The notes under the pieces were generated by a model. It did not search any database. It was not told the DNA's origin and saw only the letters and a program-made list of their open reading frames with translations. From positions 1 to 39,344 of the IMG/VR virus record IMGVR_UViG_3300021180_000028: DNA of 39,344 bases; one strand, written 5' to 3'. The stretch is from a virus. Below are positions 7,229-13,720 of this stretch, piece by piece (within the stretch, counting starts at the first letter, position 1; every line of letters begins with the position of its first letter). A program made the position numbers and the translations under genes.

Positions 7229-7381
7229 AGCAGCCGGATACCATATATCCCCGCAAACCCGGGCAAACCGGACAAATGCGAATTATGCGGGTAACTTGCC
7301 AGTAATGTAGACCGGATTTGGCGCGCCGACTAGGATCGGTGCCAGCACAACCCGCGCACCGATACGGAAGGATTCAAGATC

Positions 7382-7549
7382 ATGTCGATTCTAGGCCACA
7401 AGGTGATCGTTTTCAGCGATGCCGACTTCTCAGTCGCACTCACGCGCGCGAATGACCTGCTAGACCGTGGATACGAATTGGACGTCTACCCGCCCGAACG
7501 TGACGGTCTGGACAACTACGGGTTTACAGCACGCGCAGACGCGCGCTAG
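7382..7549 (+). CDS. Isolated small gene inside the repeat region (55 aa)
   Basis: A 55-codon frame starts at ATG with GGAAGG 12 bases upstream and ends just before a strong terminator. The product MSILGHKVIVFSDADFSVAL, then TRANDLLDRGYELDVYPPE, looks like a compact alpha/beta protein, with no recognised family. It stands alone between two repeat fields, so it is a monocistronic unit with its own promoter. It could be a regulator or protein that acts on the surrounding sites, but nothing in it is a known DNA-binding motif. The bases after its stop (GCTAGCCACCGCCC) recur exactly at 12339, after another small gene. Confidence 0.75.
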   Translation: MSILGHKVIVFSDADFSVALTRANDLLDRGYELDVYPPERDGLDNYGFTARADAR

Positions 7550-7558
7550 CCACCGCCC

Positions 7559-7598
7559 GCGCCGGCCCTTGGGATCGATCCCAAGGGCCGGCGCTTTT
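7559..7598 (+). terminator. Perfect 36-bp palindromic intrinsic terminator
   Basis: 7559-7594 is a perfect palindrome: an arm of 18 bases ending CCTTGGGATC followed directly by its reverse complement, then TTTT. The RNA would form a very stable hairpin with a four-base GATC-derived loop. It directly follows the isolated 55-codon gene and is among the strongest terminators in the window. Confidence 0.9.
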
Positions 7599-7603
7599 GC
7601 GTA

Positions 7604-7678
7604 CCCCGACCTGGTGGCCTGGTGGCCCCGACCTGGTGGCCCCGACCTGGTGGCCCCGACCTGGTGGCCTGGTGGCCC
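7604..7678. repeat. CCCGACCTGGTGGC repeat array
   Basis: Four copies of the 14-bp unit CCCGACCTGGTGGC. After the first and fourth copies an extra CTGGTGGC is inserted, giving a symmetrical pattern. It directly follows the palindromic terminator and is GC-rich, unlike the AT-richer arrays to the left. Confidence 0.85.
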
Positions 7679-7776
7679 TATGTCACGGAACGGTAACTTG
7701 CCTACCGGCTAGTAATTTAGAGAACGATTCTAAGCGGCTCAATACCGCGCGCGTGTCCGTGCCCGATCTCTCCCGA

Positions 7777-7809
7777 GTACGGTCCGCAGCGTGGCGCTCC
7801 GGACCGTAC
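7777..7809. repeat. 10-bp perfect inverted repeat
   Basis: GTACGGTCCG and CGGACCGTAC flank a 13-base spacer. The right arm is part of the 16-bp sequence that recurs at 7183-7198. Could be an RNA hairpin or an operator. Confidence 0.6.
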
Positions 7810-8493
7810 AGACGGCGTTGGGCGTTACCTCGCTACACACCAAATCACCTGGTCAGCTACCGAACGGCCGCATTTTCGCAGGTCAGACACAGTGTCAACG
7901 GTCGTTATCAACTCGTTACATCCAACATGGTGCACCTGGTGTACGGTTGGCCTTACAACTTCAATTACCCGACCGGCCGCCGGGCGGAACGTCGCCTGGC
8001 ATGTCGCAACCGATGCGCGTGTCTTGTGCTAGGTGTGGTCGGCAATGCTTGCGGTTTAGCCGCTAGCGTCTCGTTACGCAAGATGGGGAATGGGTAGGTC
8101 CTAGGGTCTACCGGTCTGAACCTTAATCGCCTCAACCGCGTATCGCCGCTAGTGCATTACATTGACATGATTGCGCGTGCATGATGTAAGGCAACGCGTA
8201 GCGAAGGGTAGCGTTACAGCGATAATCTGTACGGACCGCGCCTAGGCGCATACTTTGACCGACTGATTATCATCCGCGTATAGCTACCGCGATTACCTAG
8301 GTGTTCAAATAGGCAGGTTTATTCCAGTTGCCACCCACCTAGGGAAAGCGGTTAGTGCGGGTAACGTGAGAGTGTATAGCTACTGCCGGCGATACTGCAC
8401 ACACCATCATGGGGTACGCGACTAACCTCGTAATGAGTCGCCTCTGTTTCAGGAGTCGGACACACTGACCTTTGGACCCTAGAGATAAGCCGA

Positions 8494-8602
8494 CGATCAA
8501 TCGGAGTTGTGTACGCGAAAGCGATCAATCCGAGTTGTGTACGCGGTAACGATCAATCCGAGTTGTGGACGCGAATAGCGATCAATCGGAGTTGTGTACG
8601 TA
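8494..8602. repeat. Four-copy 24-bp array, 28-29 bp apart
   Basis: Units start at 8494, 8522, 8550 and 8579. Shared core: CGATCAATC, then C or G, then GAGTTGTGTACG. The outer copies have GGAG and the inner two have CGAG, so the array is symmetric in its variants. Gaps between units are only 4-5 bases. The array resembles iterons or a clustered operator. Confidence 0.9.
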
Positions 8603-8940
8603 TCTCGATACGGCTACACGCCGTATAACAGGCCAGAGTAATTACCGGACTGGCAACCCGGTAGTCAGAAGATGTTTCACTGAAATAGCCAATTCAAATC
8701 GTCACTTTTGAAAGTTTCGGACGTTAACTGAAACAGTCATTTTGCTTTAAGGATTCGGCAATAGACGTGTGACATTCGGACGGACGATTTAACCGGTCAC
8801 TTTCCGCGCTTGACGTGCTTGGAAACCTATTCAGTTAGGTATACAACAACAGCACGTGCGCCTAGCGCTTACGGTAACCACCTAATCGCCCGTCCGGACT
8901 ACGGACACAGGCAATGGGTTTAGACCCCACCGAATCCCCT

Positions 8941-9044
8941 AAGGGCCGGGATTGAACGTCGCATGAGTGATATAAGCCACGGGTAACGCTCCGTTGCGCT
9001 ATGCCCCGCGCTATCTCTCCTCATAAGCCTCAATTCCGGCCCTT
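8941..9044. repeat. 15-bp inverted repeat around 74 bases
   Basis: AAGGGCCGGGATTGA and TCAATTCCGGCCCTT pair with one mismatch, enclosing a segment with GATTGAAC and D-arm-like words. It ends 63 bases before the first gene of the rightward array. It may be a structured leader or an attenuator; a tRNA was considered and rejected. Confidence 0.6.
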
Positions 9045-9107
9045 GCAGACTGGCTACGGTGCTACCGCGATAACGCGTAAGCCGTAGCCTGTAAACGGAG
9101 GTATCAA

Positions 9108-9233
9108 ATGAGTCAGTTTCCGTCGCTAGCTAATCCCTGGCCAGAAATGGAAGCAATAGATGAGTTGCTTCCGAATATGCCGTATCTGGCCCCGACGTAC
9201 CCGCGCACGTCTCTGTGGGCATGGCGTCCGTAG
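9108..9233 (+). CDS. First gene of the rightward array (41 aa)
   Basis: Not recognised. CGGAGG lies 7 bases before the ATG, one of the better ribosome sites of this part. Product: MSQFPSLANPWPEMEAIDEL, then a Pro- and Trp-containing tail. Short and acidic at first. Confidence 0.6.
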   Translation: MSQFPSLANPWPEMEAIDELLPNMPYLAPTYPRTSLWAWRP

Positions 9234-9235
9234 TC

Positions 9236-9487
9236 ATGCGGTCCACTCGCGGGAAGACGCGCGGTAGCCGGATAGCGGCTACCGCGCATTTCACGGCGCA
9301 AGCGCGCGTTACCCAAGCGCGCAAGTCAACCGAACGTGCCCGTTACGGTGCAGCGGATGACACTCTGTCCGGAATAGCTTCGGACACGCGCAAGCGCGCG
9401 GAATATCCGTCGCTTAACACAATGGCGAATCGCAAGCATGGCGGTCCGTCAATGTACTACCGCATGAGGGAAGGCATAGGGCAGTGA
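9236..9487 (+). CDS. Small basic protein (83 aa)
   Basis: Not recognised. Arg- and Lys-rich (MRSTRGKTRGSRIAATAHFT; TQARKSTERARYG), which suggests nucleic-acid binding. The ATG is 3 bases after the preceding stop and has no ribosome site, so it would need translational coupling; the start is uncertain. Confidence 0.5.
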   Translation: MRSTRGKTRGSRIAATAHFTAQARVTQARKSTERARYGAADDTLSGIASDTRKRAEYPSLNTMANRKHGGPSMYYRMREGIGQ

Positions 9488-9681
9488 AAATCGCTGTTTA
9501 CACGTCACGGTTGCAAGCCGGCGACAAATTCCTAGACGGACGTCTCGCCGGCGCGACGGTCACGGAAACCAAAACCACCTATACGGACACCATTAACGTG
9601 TTCGCTGTTCACAGTGGCGGAACGCGCGTTCACGCGGGTTGGGGTGCCGCGTGGCTTCACTACATCCAACGGGAAGGCTAA
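9484..9681 (+). CDS. Small hypothetical protein (65 aa)
   Basis: Not recognised. GTG start overlaps the previous stop (GTGA). Beta-rich sequence (MKIAVYTSRLQAGDKFLDGR; TINVFAVHSGGTRVHAGWG). Confidence 0.65.
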   Translation: MKIAVYTSRLQAGDKFLDGRLAGATVTETKTTYTDTINVFAVHSGGTRVHAGWGAAWLHYIQREG

Positions 9682-9686
9682 ATCCC

Positions 9687-9935
9687 ATGCCCATTACCGC
9701 TTTCTCTGACCCTGCCGAGATGACGCGCCGGCAGTACCGCACGTTCATCGGGCGGGTGTTCCCGGACACGCCACCTGGTGGCGTCCAAGTGCTCATAGAC
9801 GCGTTCACGGTGCGGGATTCCGCTGTCTGCACAGTGGATAGCGACACCACATACGTGATCCACGTAACCGCGCGGTCCGTCGCCAGTCGCCGGCCCACGC
9901 TTTGGGGGATCACCACCATAGCCACCATTTGGTGA
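9687..9935 (+). CDS. Small hypothetical protein (82 aa)
   Basis: Not recognised. ATG with GGGAAGG about 10 bases upstream. Starts MPITAFSDPAEMTRRQYRTF; the second half is beta-rich. Followed at once by the first start-associated repeat. Confidence 0.65.
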   Translation: MPITAFSDPAEMTRRQYRTFIGRVFPDTPPGGVQVLIDAFTVRDSAVCTVDSDTTYVIHVTARSVASRRPTLWGITTIATIW

Positions 9936-9940
9936 CGTGT

Positions 9941-9996
9941 CCGCCCATCGCTGGTAAGCCCAGACTGCCAACGCCAACAGCGGCACAAACGAGAGG
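9941..9996 (+). repeat. Start-associated repeat 1 (type A)
   Basis: First of five near-identical elements of about 55 bp between genes. Conserved order: CGCCCATCG, GCTGGTAAGCCCAGACTGCC, AACGCCAACAGCGGCAC, then GAGAGG as ribosome site 8 bases before the ATG of the next gene. CGCTGG and CCAACG can pair with one mismatch, extended by T-G and A-T. Confidence 0.9.
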
Positions 9997-10004
9997 ATTC
10001 GCGA

Positions 10005-10277
10005 ATGACCAGGAACGCGCGCATAGTGAGACTTACCACGCCCATGCCGAGACGGCCGGAATACCGCGTCACGGACGCGGACGGCAACGTCATCACGCGG
10101 GGAAGCACTGTCACGGACTTTCGCGGCGACGTCGCGACCTTTGACCTGGTGACGCGCGGACCGGAGTACAACGGCACTGCAAGGGTGTGCGTCACATGGG
10201 ATGACGGCAAACCGTCCGAATACACGCAAGAATACTACGCCAACGTCTTTGACCTTACGGTCGTTACCGTCGCCTAG
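10005..10277 (+). CDS. Small hypothetical protein (90 aa)
   Basis: Not recognised. Beta-rich: RVTDADGNVITRGSTVTDFR, then ARVCVTWDDGKPSEY and a hydrophobic end (VFDLTVVTVA). It resembles small single-domain beta-barrel proteins common in actinobacterial mobile elements. Translation start sits 8 bases after the GAGAGG of a start-associated repeat. Confidence 0.75.
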   Translation: MTRNARIVRLTTPMPRRPEYRVTDADGNVITRGSTVTDFRGDVATFDLVTRGPEYNGTARVCVTWDDGKPSEYTQEYYANVFDLTVVTVA

Positions 10278-10288
10278 AGCGAGTGTCT

Positions 10289-10342
10289 GCCTATCGCTGG
10301 TAAGCCCAGACTGCCAACGCCAACAGCGGCACAAACGAGAGG
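10289..10342 (+). repeat. Start-associated repeat 2 (type A)
   Basis: Matches copy 1 almost base for base from ATCGCTGG to GAGAGG; one difference at the start (CCTATCG for CCCATCG). ATG follows 9 bases after GAGAGG. Confidence 0.9.
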
Positions 10343-10351
10343 TAATCCAAA

Positions 10352-10639
10352 ATGAGCATCTACCGATCAACCGAAGTGCTAGCGGCGGGCGTCAACCTAA
10401 ATGACGCGTGCACTGAACTGCTGTCACAGACGCACGGGCTGACGGACTTCAAACTCACAATCGATGAAGTCATAGACATAATGAACGCCGCGCTTATCGG
10501 CGAAAAGACGCACACTCCCGCGCGTTACACCGTGCCCAACGCACCGAACGTGGAATACGAGGTAACGGCGTATTTCGTCAACCCGCCTTTCCCGTTCTGT
10601 GACCAGTTCCTGTACAACGTCATCCGCAACCTGATCTGA
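10352..10639 (+). CDS. Small hypothetical protein (95 aa)
   Basis: Not recognised. N-terminal helical half (VNLNDACTELLSQTHGLTDF) and a C-terminal part with an aromatic cluster (AYFVNPPFPFCDQFLY). Uses CTA leucine codons, typical of this segment but rare later in the window. Confidence 0.7.
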   Translation: MSIYRSTEVLAAGVNLNDACTELLSQTHGLTDFKLTIDEVIDIMNAALIGEKTHTPARYTVPNAPNVEYEVTAYFVNPPFPFCDQFLYNVIRNLI

Positions 10640-10651
10640 GGAGACACGGCC

Positions 10652-10849
10652 ATGCCGGTAAGCAGAATGATATGGGTAGCCAATGCCGAGAGATCACACG
10701 TCGCCACCGCCGGCGAACTAGGCGTCATGGTAGCGGCGACGGTCACGGACGGTCCGGCTAGCGTCAAAGGCCGAAAGGCTATCATCACCCTAGACGCGGC
10801 TACCGTTGCCGAGATCACCCGCCTCTGGGCGGACAAAGACGCCAAATAG
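10652..10849 (+). CDS. Small hypothetical protein (65 aa)
   Basis: Not recognised. ATG with GAGGAG 11 bases upstream. Beta-rich start (MPVSRMIWVANAERSHVATA), then TLDAATVAEITRLWADKDAK, probably a C-terminal helix. Confidence 0.7.
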   Translation: MPVSRMIWVANAERSHVATAGELGVMVAATVTDGPASVKGRKAIITLDAATVAEITRLWADKDAK

Positions 10850-10852
10850 GGT

Positions 10853-10908
10853 CGCCCATCGGGAGTAAGTCTGGACTGCCCCCGCCAACAGCGGCACCAA
10901 TCGAGAGG
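10853..10908 (+). repeat. Start-associated repeat 3 (type B)
   Basis: Same frame as copies 1 and 2 but with ATCGGGAGTAAGTCTGGACT, then GCCCCCGCCAACAGCGGCAC. The changes fall in the proposed stem: a T-A pair becomes G-C and a C-A mismatch becomes G-C, while one G-C becomes A-C. The middle CCCAGA becomes TCTGGA. Confidence 0.9.
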
Positions 10909-10915
10909 ATTCACA

Positions 10916-11131
10916 ATGACTGCCTACCGGGCCGGCAACGGCAAATTCGTATCGCGCGATAACCCCGTAGCGGTTATCGGCAAACTCAATGCCCGCAAGC
11001 AAGCGGAACGGGCAGAGAGCGAACGTAAGGCTATGGAAGCGCGCAAGCGTAACGCGCGCCGGCGCGGCTACTCCGGTCCGCTCACGCGTGCGGAACTAGC
11101 CGCACAAGGCTACGTGCCTACGGTCAGGTAA
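10916..11131 (+). CDS. Small very basic protein (71 aa)
   Basis: Not recognised. The central helix is dominated by Arg, Lys, Ala and Glu (ARKQAERAESERKAMEARKR), followed by RRGYSGPLTRAELAAQGY. A nucleic-acid or ribosome-associated role is possible, from charge alone. Start is set by a start-associated repeat. Confidence 0.7.
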   Translation: MTAYRAGNGKFVSRDNPVAVIGKLNARKQAERAESERKAMEARKRNARRRGYSGPLTRAELAAQGYVPTVR

Positions 11132-11146
11132 GGGAGACTAGACGCC

Positions 11147-11299
11147 ATGACTGCCCCGGTTACGCGATTCAGCCGCACGGCGCTGTACCGTGCGATGCAA
11201 CGCGATGACGACTACCCAGACCCCCGCGCGCGGTCCGTCCGCAAGCGCGCCACCCGACGTATGGTCCGCAAGGCCACGCCGCAAGAGAGCGGGAAGTAG
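11147..11299 (+). CDS. Small basic protein (50 aa)
   Basis: Not recognised. AGGGAG lies 11 bases before the ATG. Arg-rich C-terminal half (RSVRKRATRRMVRKATPQ). Follows another basic protein gene after 15 bases. Confidence 0.6.
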   Translation: MTAPVTRFSRTALYRAMQRDDDYPDPRARSVRKRATRRMVRKATPQESGK

Positions 11300-11303
11300 C
11301 GAC

Positions 11304-11540
11304 ATGCCAGGAACGGACGCGTGGTATGACGACGCCAGTTACGCGCGCTATCAAGCCGATACCGGCGACGATATCGTGACCGTGCCTTACGACCCCACGC
11401 GCGGCGAGAACCCCGCCGGGGAGGATTGCCCGTGGTGCCTGGACCCAGACAGTGATGTCATACCGGAGGATACCGACGACGCGGCTTACCTTCTCTGCCT
11501 TACTCACCTGCTGGAATATACGGGAGAATCACGCTCATGA
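11304..11540 (+). CDS. Small zinc-ribbon-like protein (78 aa)
   Basis: Not a named family. CPWC followed about 25 residues later by LLCLTHLLEY gives a CxxC...CxxH pattern. This recalls short actinobacterial zinc ribbons, here acidic rather than basic. Four-base overlap with the next gene. Confidence 0.7.
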   Translation: MPGTDAWYDDASYARYQADTGDDIVTVPYDPTRGENPAGEDCPWCLDPDSDVIPEDTDDAAYLLCLTHLLEYTGESRS

Positions 11541-11818
11541 AAACCGGAATACCGCTCACGCCGGACATGATCCAAGCGGCCATTCACGCGCTAAAGGAGG
11601 ATGGCTATCACGTGGCAACGTGGCGCAACGCCGCAAAGCGCGCGGCGTGTACGTCCGATGCCGACCTTCCCGCAGACTGGGTGACGGCGACCAATGAGGC
11701 GAAAAAGATTGAAGCGCGTGCCGCTGGTATCCTCGCGGAACTAGCGCGGCTAGCGCCCGATCGTATGGCCGAAGCCGTAACGGCTTACAGCTACGCACTG
11801 CACGCGAACGCGTCTTGA
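11537..11818 (+). CDS. Small helical protein (93 aa)
   Basis: Not recognised. Mostly helical: TPDMIQAAIHALKEDGYHVA and EARAAGILAELARLAPDRMA. Could be a small DNA-binding or adaptor protein; no motif proves it. Start overlaps the zinc-ribbon gene (ATGA). Confidence 0.7.
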   Translation: MKTGIPLTPDMIQAAIHALKEDGYHVATWRNAAKRAACTSDADLPADWVTATNEAKKIEARAAGILAELARLAPDRMAEAVTAYSYALHANAS

Positions 11819-11821
11819 TCA

Positions 11822-11880
11822 CCGCCCATCGCTGGTAAGCCCAGACTGCCAACGCCAACAGCGGCACACCAAACGAGAGG
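11822..11880 (+). repeat. Start-associated repeat 4 (type A)
   Basis: Type A copy starting 4 bases after a stop codon, with three extra bases (ACC) between CGGCAC and AAACGAGAGG. ATG 8 bases after GAGAGG. Confidence 0.9.
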
Positions 11881-11888
11881 TTACAGAA

Positions 11889-12164
11889 ATGCTGATCACT
11901 CCCAAGCTCGATACCTACAATGCCGGATATCAGATTATCGCGGCTACCCCCGTATCGGTAGGCGAATACGTCGTCATGGGAATGGACCCTGCCGGTAATT
12001 GCGTCACGTGGCGAACGCACGCCCATGACCGCTATGCGTCCTACTATTCAGGCCGCTACTTCCCTGTCTTCCGCGCCGACACGGACGATTGCGCGTTTGA
12101 CCGCGCGCGGCGAGACATGGCGGAACGCGCCGGAATCTGGCTGAACCTTCCCCTTAGCAAGTAA
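11889..12164 (+). CDS. Small hypothetical protein (91 aa)
   Basis: Not recognised. Beta-rich with aromatic residues (YQIIAATPVSVGEYVVMG; RYASYYSGRYFPVF) and a helical end with two Cys overall. Start defined by start-associated repeat 4. Confidence 0.7.
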   Translation: MLITPKLDTYNAGYQIIAATPVSVGEYVVMGMDPAGNCVTWRTHAHDRYASYYSGRYFPVFRADTDDCAFDRARRDMAERAGIWLNLPLSK

Positions 12165-12169
12165 CCGCC

Positions 12170-12343
12170 ATGAGCCGCATCATGTTTCTCTCTCTGCTAG
12201 CCGGCCTGTTTCTTCTCATGTTTGCGGCAGGGTTGCTAACAGGCCGCACAATGCCCCGCCCGGCATCGCGCACGGCACAAATCCAAGTATGCGCTTACTC
12301 TGACAACGGTCAGGTCTACCTGTACACAGCAGCACACTGCTAG
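12170..12343 (+). CDS. One-helix membrane or exported protein (57 aa)
   Basis: The N-terminus MSRIMFLSLLAGLFLLMFAA is a signal anchor or signal peptide, followed by a short polar domain with two Cys (VCAY and AHC at the end) that could form a disulfide outside the cell. No good ribosome site; the start is five bases after the preceding stop. Confidence 0.6.
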   Translation: MSRIMFLSLLAGLFLLMFAAGLLTGRTMPRPASRTAQIQVCAYSDNGQVYLYTAAHC

Positions 12344-12346
12344 CCA

Positions 12347-12402
12347 CCGCCCATCGGGAGTAAGTCTGGACTGCCCCCGCCAACAGCGGCACAAAACGAG
12401 AG
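12347..12402 (+). repeat. Start-associated repeat 5 (type B)
   Basis: Type B copy matching repeat 3 through its core. It begins within the same GCTAGCCACCGCCC sequence that precedes the palindromic terminator at 7.55 kb. ATG follows 8 bases after GAGAGG. Confidence 0.9.
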
Positions 12403-12410
12403 GTAATCCA

Positions 12411-12749
12411 ATGACAGCACTGCACCCTAGCGACACGCTAGCCAATCTCGCGAAAGCGTTCCCCGCCGGCGTAAAGGGCAAACTGCCCGTGGACAGTTAC
12501 CACGCGCGTCCGACACGTATCGTGATCCTGCCGCGTGGCGCGGCGGGGTACCCAACCCCCTACGCGCTATGCAAGCGCACGCTCAACAAGCGGTCGTTCT
12601 ATGAGGCTACGTGGCTCGACACGGGCAACGTAGGCCGCTTCACGAGCAAGCGTGACGCGACGGCGTTCCTGGACATGCATCGTTACGCGGTGGGTTACCG
12701 CCGGATTACCGGCGAACTGCCCACGTGGGCATCGGAGTACGCGCGATGA
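12411..12749 (+). CDS. Hypothetical protein (112 aa)
   Basis: Not recognised. Basic and mixed alpha/beta, with a conserved-looking block FYEATWLDTGNVGRFTSKRD. Start set by start-associated repeat 5. Overlaps the next gene by four bases. Confidence 0.75.
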   Translation: MTALHPSDTLANLAKAFPAGVKGKLPVDSYHARPTRIVILPRGAAGYPTPYALCKRTLNKRSFYEATWLDTGNVGRFTSKRDATAFLDMHRYAVGYRRITGELPTWASEYAR

Positions 12750-13048
12750 CTAGCGGCTACCTTGGCGTGAGCACATCCCACGCCCACAACGATCGCGGTC
12801 CGGATTACACGTGCGCCGACTGTCCGGACAGGGCGGAATCCCCGCATACGCTCTCATGGGATGAGACAAAGGCACTCCTCACGCGGCTACTCGACATGAG
12901 CGACGATGAGGCGGGAGACGTGCTGACCGATGCCAGCAACCACGGGTACATGCGCGTATGGGGCGGACAGTACCGCGCGCGGGTGGATCACGCCGGCGAT
13001 AGCGGCTTCACCTTCACAGTGGTGTCCGTGCGCCGGCGACGTGCCTAA
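12746..13048 (+). CDS. Hypothetical protein with CxxC (100 aa)
   Basis: Not recognised. YTCADCPDRAES near the N-terminus may be half a zinc site. A helical segment (ETKALLTRLLDMSDDEAGDV) precedes a beta-rich end. ATGA overlap with the gene before supports this start over the longer one 21 bases upstream. Confidence 0.7.
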   Translation: MTSGYLGVSTSHAHNDRGPDYTCADCPDRAESPHTLSWDETKALLTRLLDMSDDEAGDVLTDASNHGYMRVWGGQYRARVDHAGDSGFTFTVVSVRRRRA

Positions 13049-13062
13049 AGAGAGGCGAGAAC

Positions 13063-13335
13063 ATGGCTACCATGCACGTATCCGAGATCACTATCGAGCG
13101 GGACAGTCCCGAAACGGACACGCCGCTCGCTATCAACCTGCCCGATGGGCGTCAGCTAGTCCTGTACGCTAGCGGGCACTTCACTGTGAGGCTTCCCCTC
13201 TATGCAGGGGACAAAGCGGCAGAGACGGAAAGGCCGGCGGAGATAGACATCGTACTACCCGTGCCGGCGGATCTTTCCTCGTGCTGTAACGAGGAAACAG
13301 GGGACTTCACTATCACTGCCTGGCATCGGCACTAG
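13063..13335 (+). CDS. Small beta-rich protein (90 aa)
   Basis: Not recognised. Alternating hydrophobic pattern (INLPDGRQLVLYASGHFTV; EIDIVLPVPADLSS) suggests a beta-barrel. Preceded by GAGAGGCGAGAAC, a ribosome-site block repeated exactly before the next gene. Confidence 0.7.
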   Translation: MATMHVSEITIERDSPETDTPLAINLPDGRQLVLYASGHFTVRLPLYAGDKAAETERPAEIDIVLPVPADLSSCCNEETGDFTITAWHRH

Positions 13336-13347
13336 AGAGGCGAGAAC

Positions 13348-13695
13348 ATGTCGAGATATTTCGCAACTGCGCAGAATGGGCGCGGCAACAACGTCAGCCT
13401 AGGCGGGCGGAGTAACGCCGGCCCGATCCATCTCAGAGGATGGGATGCCGGCGTGAAGGTGATTCCGGTCACGGACAAAAACCAGCCGGATACCCTCCTG
13501 ATCTACATGACGTGGGGGTCGCACGCGGCGGGCAGTGACATCCTCATCGGGCGGGTGGTCAGCACGCCGGACGGACCGGAATTCGTGCGGGAGTCTCCCG
13601 ACGACACGGGAGGGGACATGGCAACATCCATCTTTACCCCGGACGCGCGGAGTGACCGAATCCCGGACACCGCCTATCACCCCGGACACCCGTAA
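13348..13695 (+). CDS. Hypothetical protein (115 aa)
   Basis: Not recognised. Starts MSRYFATAQNGRGNNVSLGG with beta strands such as DTLLIYMTWGSHAA. Shares the GAGAGGCGAGAAC leader with the gene before it. Confidence 0.7.
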   Translation: MSRYFATAQNGRGNNVSLGGRSNAGPIHLRGWDAGVKVIPVTDKNQPDTLLIYMTWGSHAAGSDILIGRVVSTPDGPEFVRESPDDTGGDMATSIFTPDARSDRIPDTAYHPGHP

Positions 13696-13720
13696 TGCGG
13701 GAAGAGGGCGAGAGGGAACC

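Larger units (their letters stand above)
6255..7381. other. Gene-free repeat region, left part
   Basis: About 1.1 kb with no believable gene on either strand and a visibly lower GC content than the flanks. It holds CTTTAATGGT three times (6484-6543), a 19-bp triplicate, a CTAG palindrome, a 22-bp six-copy array and many scattered ATGTC/GACAT words, including the palindrome TGTCATGACA near 6614. AAACCGGACAAATGC occurs at 7099 and 7265. GGTAACTTGCC followed by AGTAATGTAGA at 7290-7311 recurs near 7692. This density of different iteron-like sequences suits a replication origin or partition locus. No initiator protein gene lies beside it. Confidence 0.6.
7550..9107. other. Gene-free repeat region, right part
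   Basis: About 1.5 kb without a convincing gene. Frames up to 166 codons exist near 7.6-8.1 kb but lack ribosome sites and run through repeats. Contents: the terminator and 14-bp array, a 10-bp inverted repeat (7777-7809), a 16-bp direct repeat (CTCCGGACCGTACAGA at 7183 and 7797), a four-copy 24-bp array (8494-8602), a loosely promoter-like TTGACG near 8810 and a 15-bp inverted repeat at 8941-9044. The stretch 8100-8480 shows nothing I can name. Confidence 0.55.

Noticed and set aside
7597-8097. 166-codon frame with CARCGRQC-like and WPG repeats
   Set aside because: It starts in the CCCGACCTGGTGGC array, has no ribosome site and looks random after the repeats.
8494-8602. CRISPR array
   Set aside because: Gaps between units are only 4-5 bases and units vary; there are no spacers and no cas genes. 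The same holds for the 22-bp array, which has no gaps.
8810-8845. TTGACG...TATACA promoter for the rightward array
   Set aside because: Spacing of 20 or more bases is too long for a standard promoter and the -10 match is weak, so it is mentioned only as a loose resemblance.
8943-9010. tRNA on the minus strand
   Set aside because: The T-loop word GTTCAATCC is present but the T-stem and anticodon stem do not pair, so no cloverleaf forms.
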